A stretch of DNA of 6,430 nucleotides, from NCBI GenBank assembly GCA_947475855.1, contig CANJPN010000362.1:1-6430 (forward strand), in the 5' to 3' direction. Below the pieces are notes generated by a model, which saw only the letters and a program-made list of their open reading frames with translations, did no database searches and was not told the origin of the DNA. Shown piece after piece: positions 5,958 through 6,430 of this stretch. Source of the stretch: Bradyrhizobiaceae bacterium. GTDB taxonomy: Bacteria; Pseudomonadota; Alphaproteobacteria; Rhizobiales; Hyphomicrobiaceae. Every line of letters starts with the position of its first letter. Position 1 is the stretch's first letter. A program made the position numbers and the translations under genes.

Positions 5958-6227
5958 CACGCGCGCATGCTCGCCATTAATCAAGTTTCCGCATCAGCGT
6001 TGCCCCATTAACGATTGATACTACACCCGTTTAGCCGCGCATCGGCGGCCTCGTTCGTTCGGCCGGGTTGTGCGATTCGCTTGCAAGATGCCTGATTTGT
6101 GCGCCGCACGAATCGTGTCAGCCTCATGACGCACGGACTCGTAGACAAGCGTCTGCCTGGACTTGGTGTCATCGTGGCCTGGGCGCAGGTTGGGGCGAGT
6201 GGGGATAGCTACCCGGGGGAATTGAGC
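5958..6227 (+). promoter_or_regulatory. Intergenic leader upstream of phaZ
   Basis: This 270-base stretch follows the acyltransferase stop and precedes the chosen phaZ start. I see no intrinsic terminator with a T-run and no convincing promoter hexamers. It contains a weak CGGCC/GGCCG stem (6046-6050/6061-6065) and two related palindromes around a CGAWTCG core at 6072-6080 and 6107-6117. From 6126 the phaZ frame is open, starting with an ATG, but that part has no PhaZ-like sequence and is treated as untranslated. Confidence 0.4.
6072..6117. repeat. Paired palindromes with a CGAWTCG core upstream of phaZ
   Basis: GCGA-T-TCGC (6072-6080) and CACGA-A-TCGTG (6107-6117) are odd-length palindromes whose cores, CGATTCG and CGAATCG, are reverse complements. 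Their centres are 36 bp apart, and they lie 110-155 bases before the phaZ start. They are candidate binding sites for a dimeric regulator of PHA breakdown. The same CGAATCG core also occurs at 4828-4834 in the other intergenic region and at 4573-4579 inside opgC, so chance is possible. Confidence 0.3.
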
Positions 6228-6230
6228 TTG
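6215..6230 (+). promoter_or_regulatory. Ribosome site and TTG start of phaZ
   Basis: GGGGGA at 6215-6220 stands 7 bases before TTG at 6228-6230, giving a protein that begins MLYQWYE. This is exactly where intracellular PHB depolymerases such as the Cupriavidus enzyme begin (MLYQ). Two other in-frame starts are less likely: TTG at 6222 is only 1 base from the GGGGGA, and ATG at 6126 has no clear ribosome site and would add 34 unrelated residues. Confidence 0.68.
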
Positions 6231-6430
6231 CTCTATCAATGGTACGAGTTGGGCCATGCCGTGGTTCAACCAGCACGCCTCGCCGCCGACGCCACACGGA
6301 TGATGTTGGCAAGTCCATTCAACCCATTCAGTCACACATCCGCTGCCCGTCATGCCGCGGCCGCCTTCGAGGTCTTCGAGCGCACGACACGACGTTATGA
6401 CAAGCCGGCTTTCGGACTCACCGCAACCAA
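6228..6430 (+). CDS. phaZ: Intracellular polyhydroxyalkanoate depolymerase (N-terminal fragment, cut by window edge)
   Basis: The frame from TTG at 6228 stays open for 67 codons to the window end. It begins MLYQWYELGHAVVQPARL, continues ASPFNPFSHT and ends near RRYDKPAFGLTAT. This matches the N-terminal region of intracellular PHB depolymerases: an MLYQ opening, a following helix, an S/N-P-x-(N/S)-P segment and a K-P-A-F motif near residue 60. The enzyme breaks down stored polyhydroxybutyrate granules in the cytoplasm to hydroxybutyrate units. The catalytic part (lipase-like box, Asp, His) lies beyond the edge, so activity cannot be judged. The gene lies on the same strand as the acyltransferase, but the 270-base gap argues for its own promoter. 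Confidence 0.85.
   Translation, partial: MLYQWYELGHAVVQPARLAADATRMMLASPFNPFSHTSAARHAAAAFEVFERTTRRYDKPAFGLTAT

Noticed and set aside
6000..6022. TTGCCC ... GATACT as a promoter for phaZ
   Set aside because: The spacer is only 11 bases, too short for a sigma-70 promoter.
6021..6353. Minus-strand 110-codon open frame over the phaZ start
   Set aside because: No recognisable domain, and it overlaps the opposite strand of a clearly PhaZ-like N-terminus; a shadow frame.

Overview
The window looks like a stretch of chromosome from an alphaproteobacterium, probably order Hyphomicrobiales and perhaps close to Bradyrhizobium. This rests on the GC-rich sequence and compact, mostly same-strand genes, and on the gene mix: OpgC-type glucan modification, a hybrid kinase with a LuxR-type regulator, and a PhaZ-type depolymerase. 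It is inference; no database was searched. All genes look like ordinary chromosomal genes. I see no insertion sequence, integrase, tRNA, rRNA or CRISPR array.

Minus strand, read right to left (about 4755 to 1). An OpgC-family membrane acyltransferase is followed, with a 4-base stop/start overlap, by a secreted SGNH-fold protein. After a 149-base gap comes a large membrane-bound hybrid histidine kinase (dCache-like sensor, HAMP, HisKA, HATPase, C-terminal receiver). After 78 more bases, the first 16 codons of a probable response regulator run off the left edge. The first pair probably modifies a periplasmic or surface glycan. The second pair is a phosphorelay whose input is periplasmic.

Plus strand (about 5082 to 6430). 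A PlsC-like lysophospholipid acyltransferase is read divergently from opgC across a 326-base gap rich in small inverted and direct repeats. After a further 270 bases, the first 67 codons of an intracellular polyhydroxyalkanoate depolymerase (phaZ) run off the right edge. This gene most likely begins at a TTG codon.

Three points deserve most attention. The SGNH protein keeps a candidate serine nucleophile but appears to have lost the usual Asp/His pair and the block III Asn. It is translationally coupled to OpgC, so the two may form a split acyl-transfer system with a degenerate partner. Non-ATG starts are also unusually common here (TTG for the SGNH protein, the kinase and phaZ, possibly GTG for opgC). 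I found no clearly new system; the OpgC/degenerate-SGNH pair is the best candidate for something undescribed.
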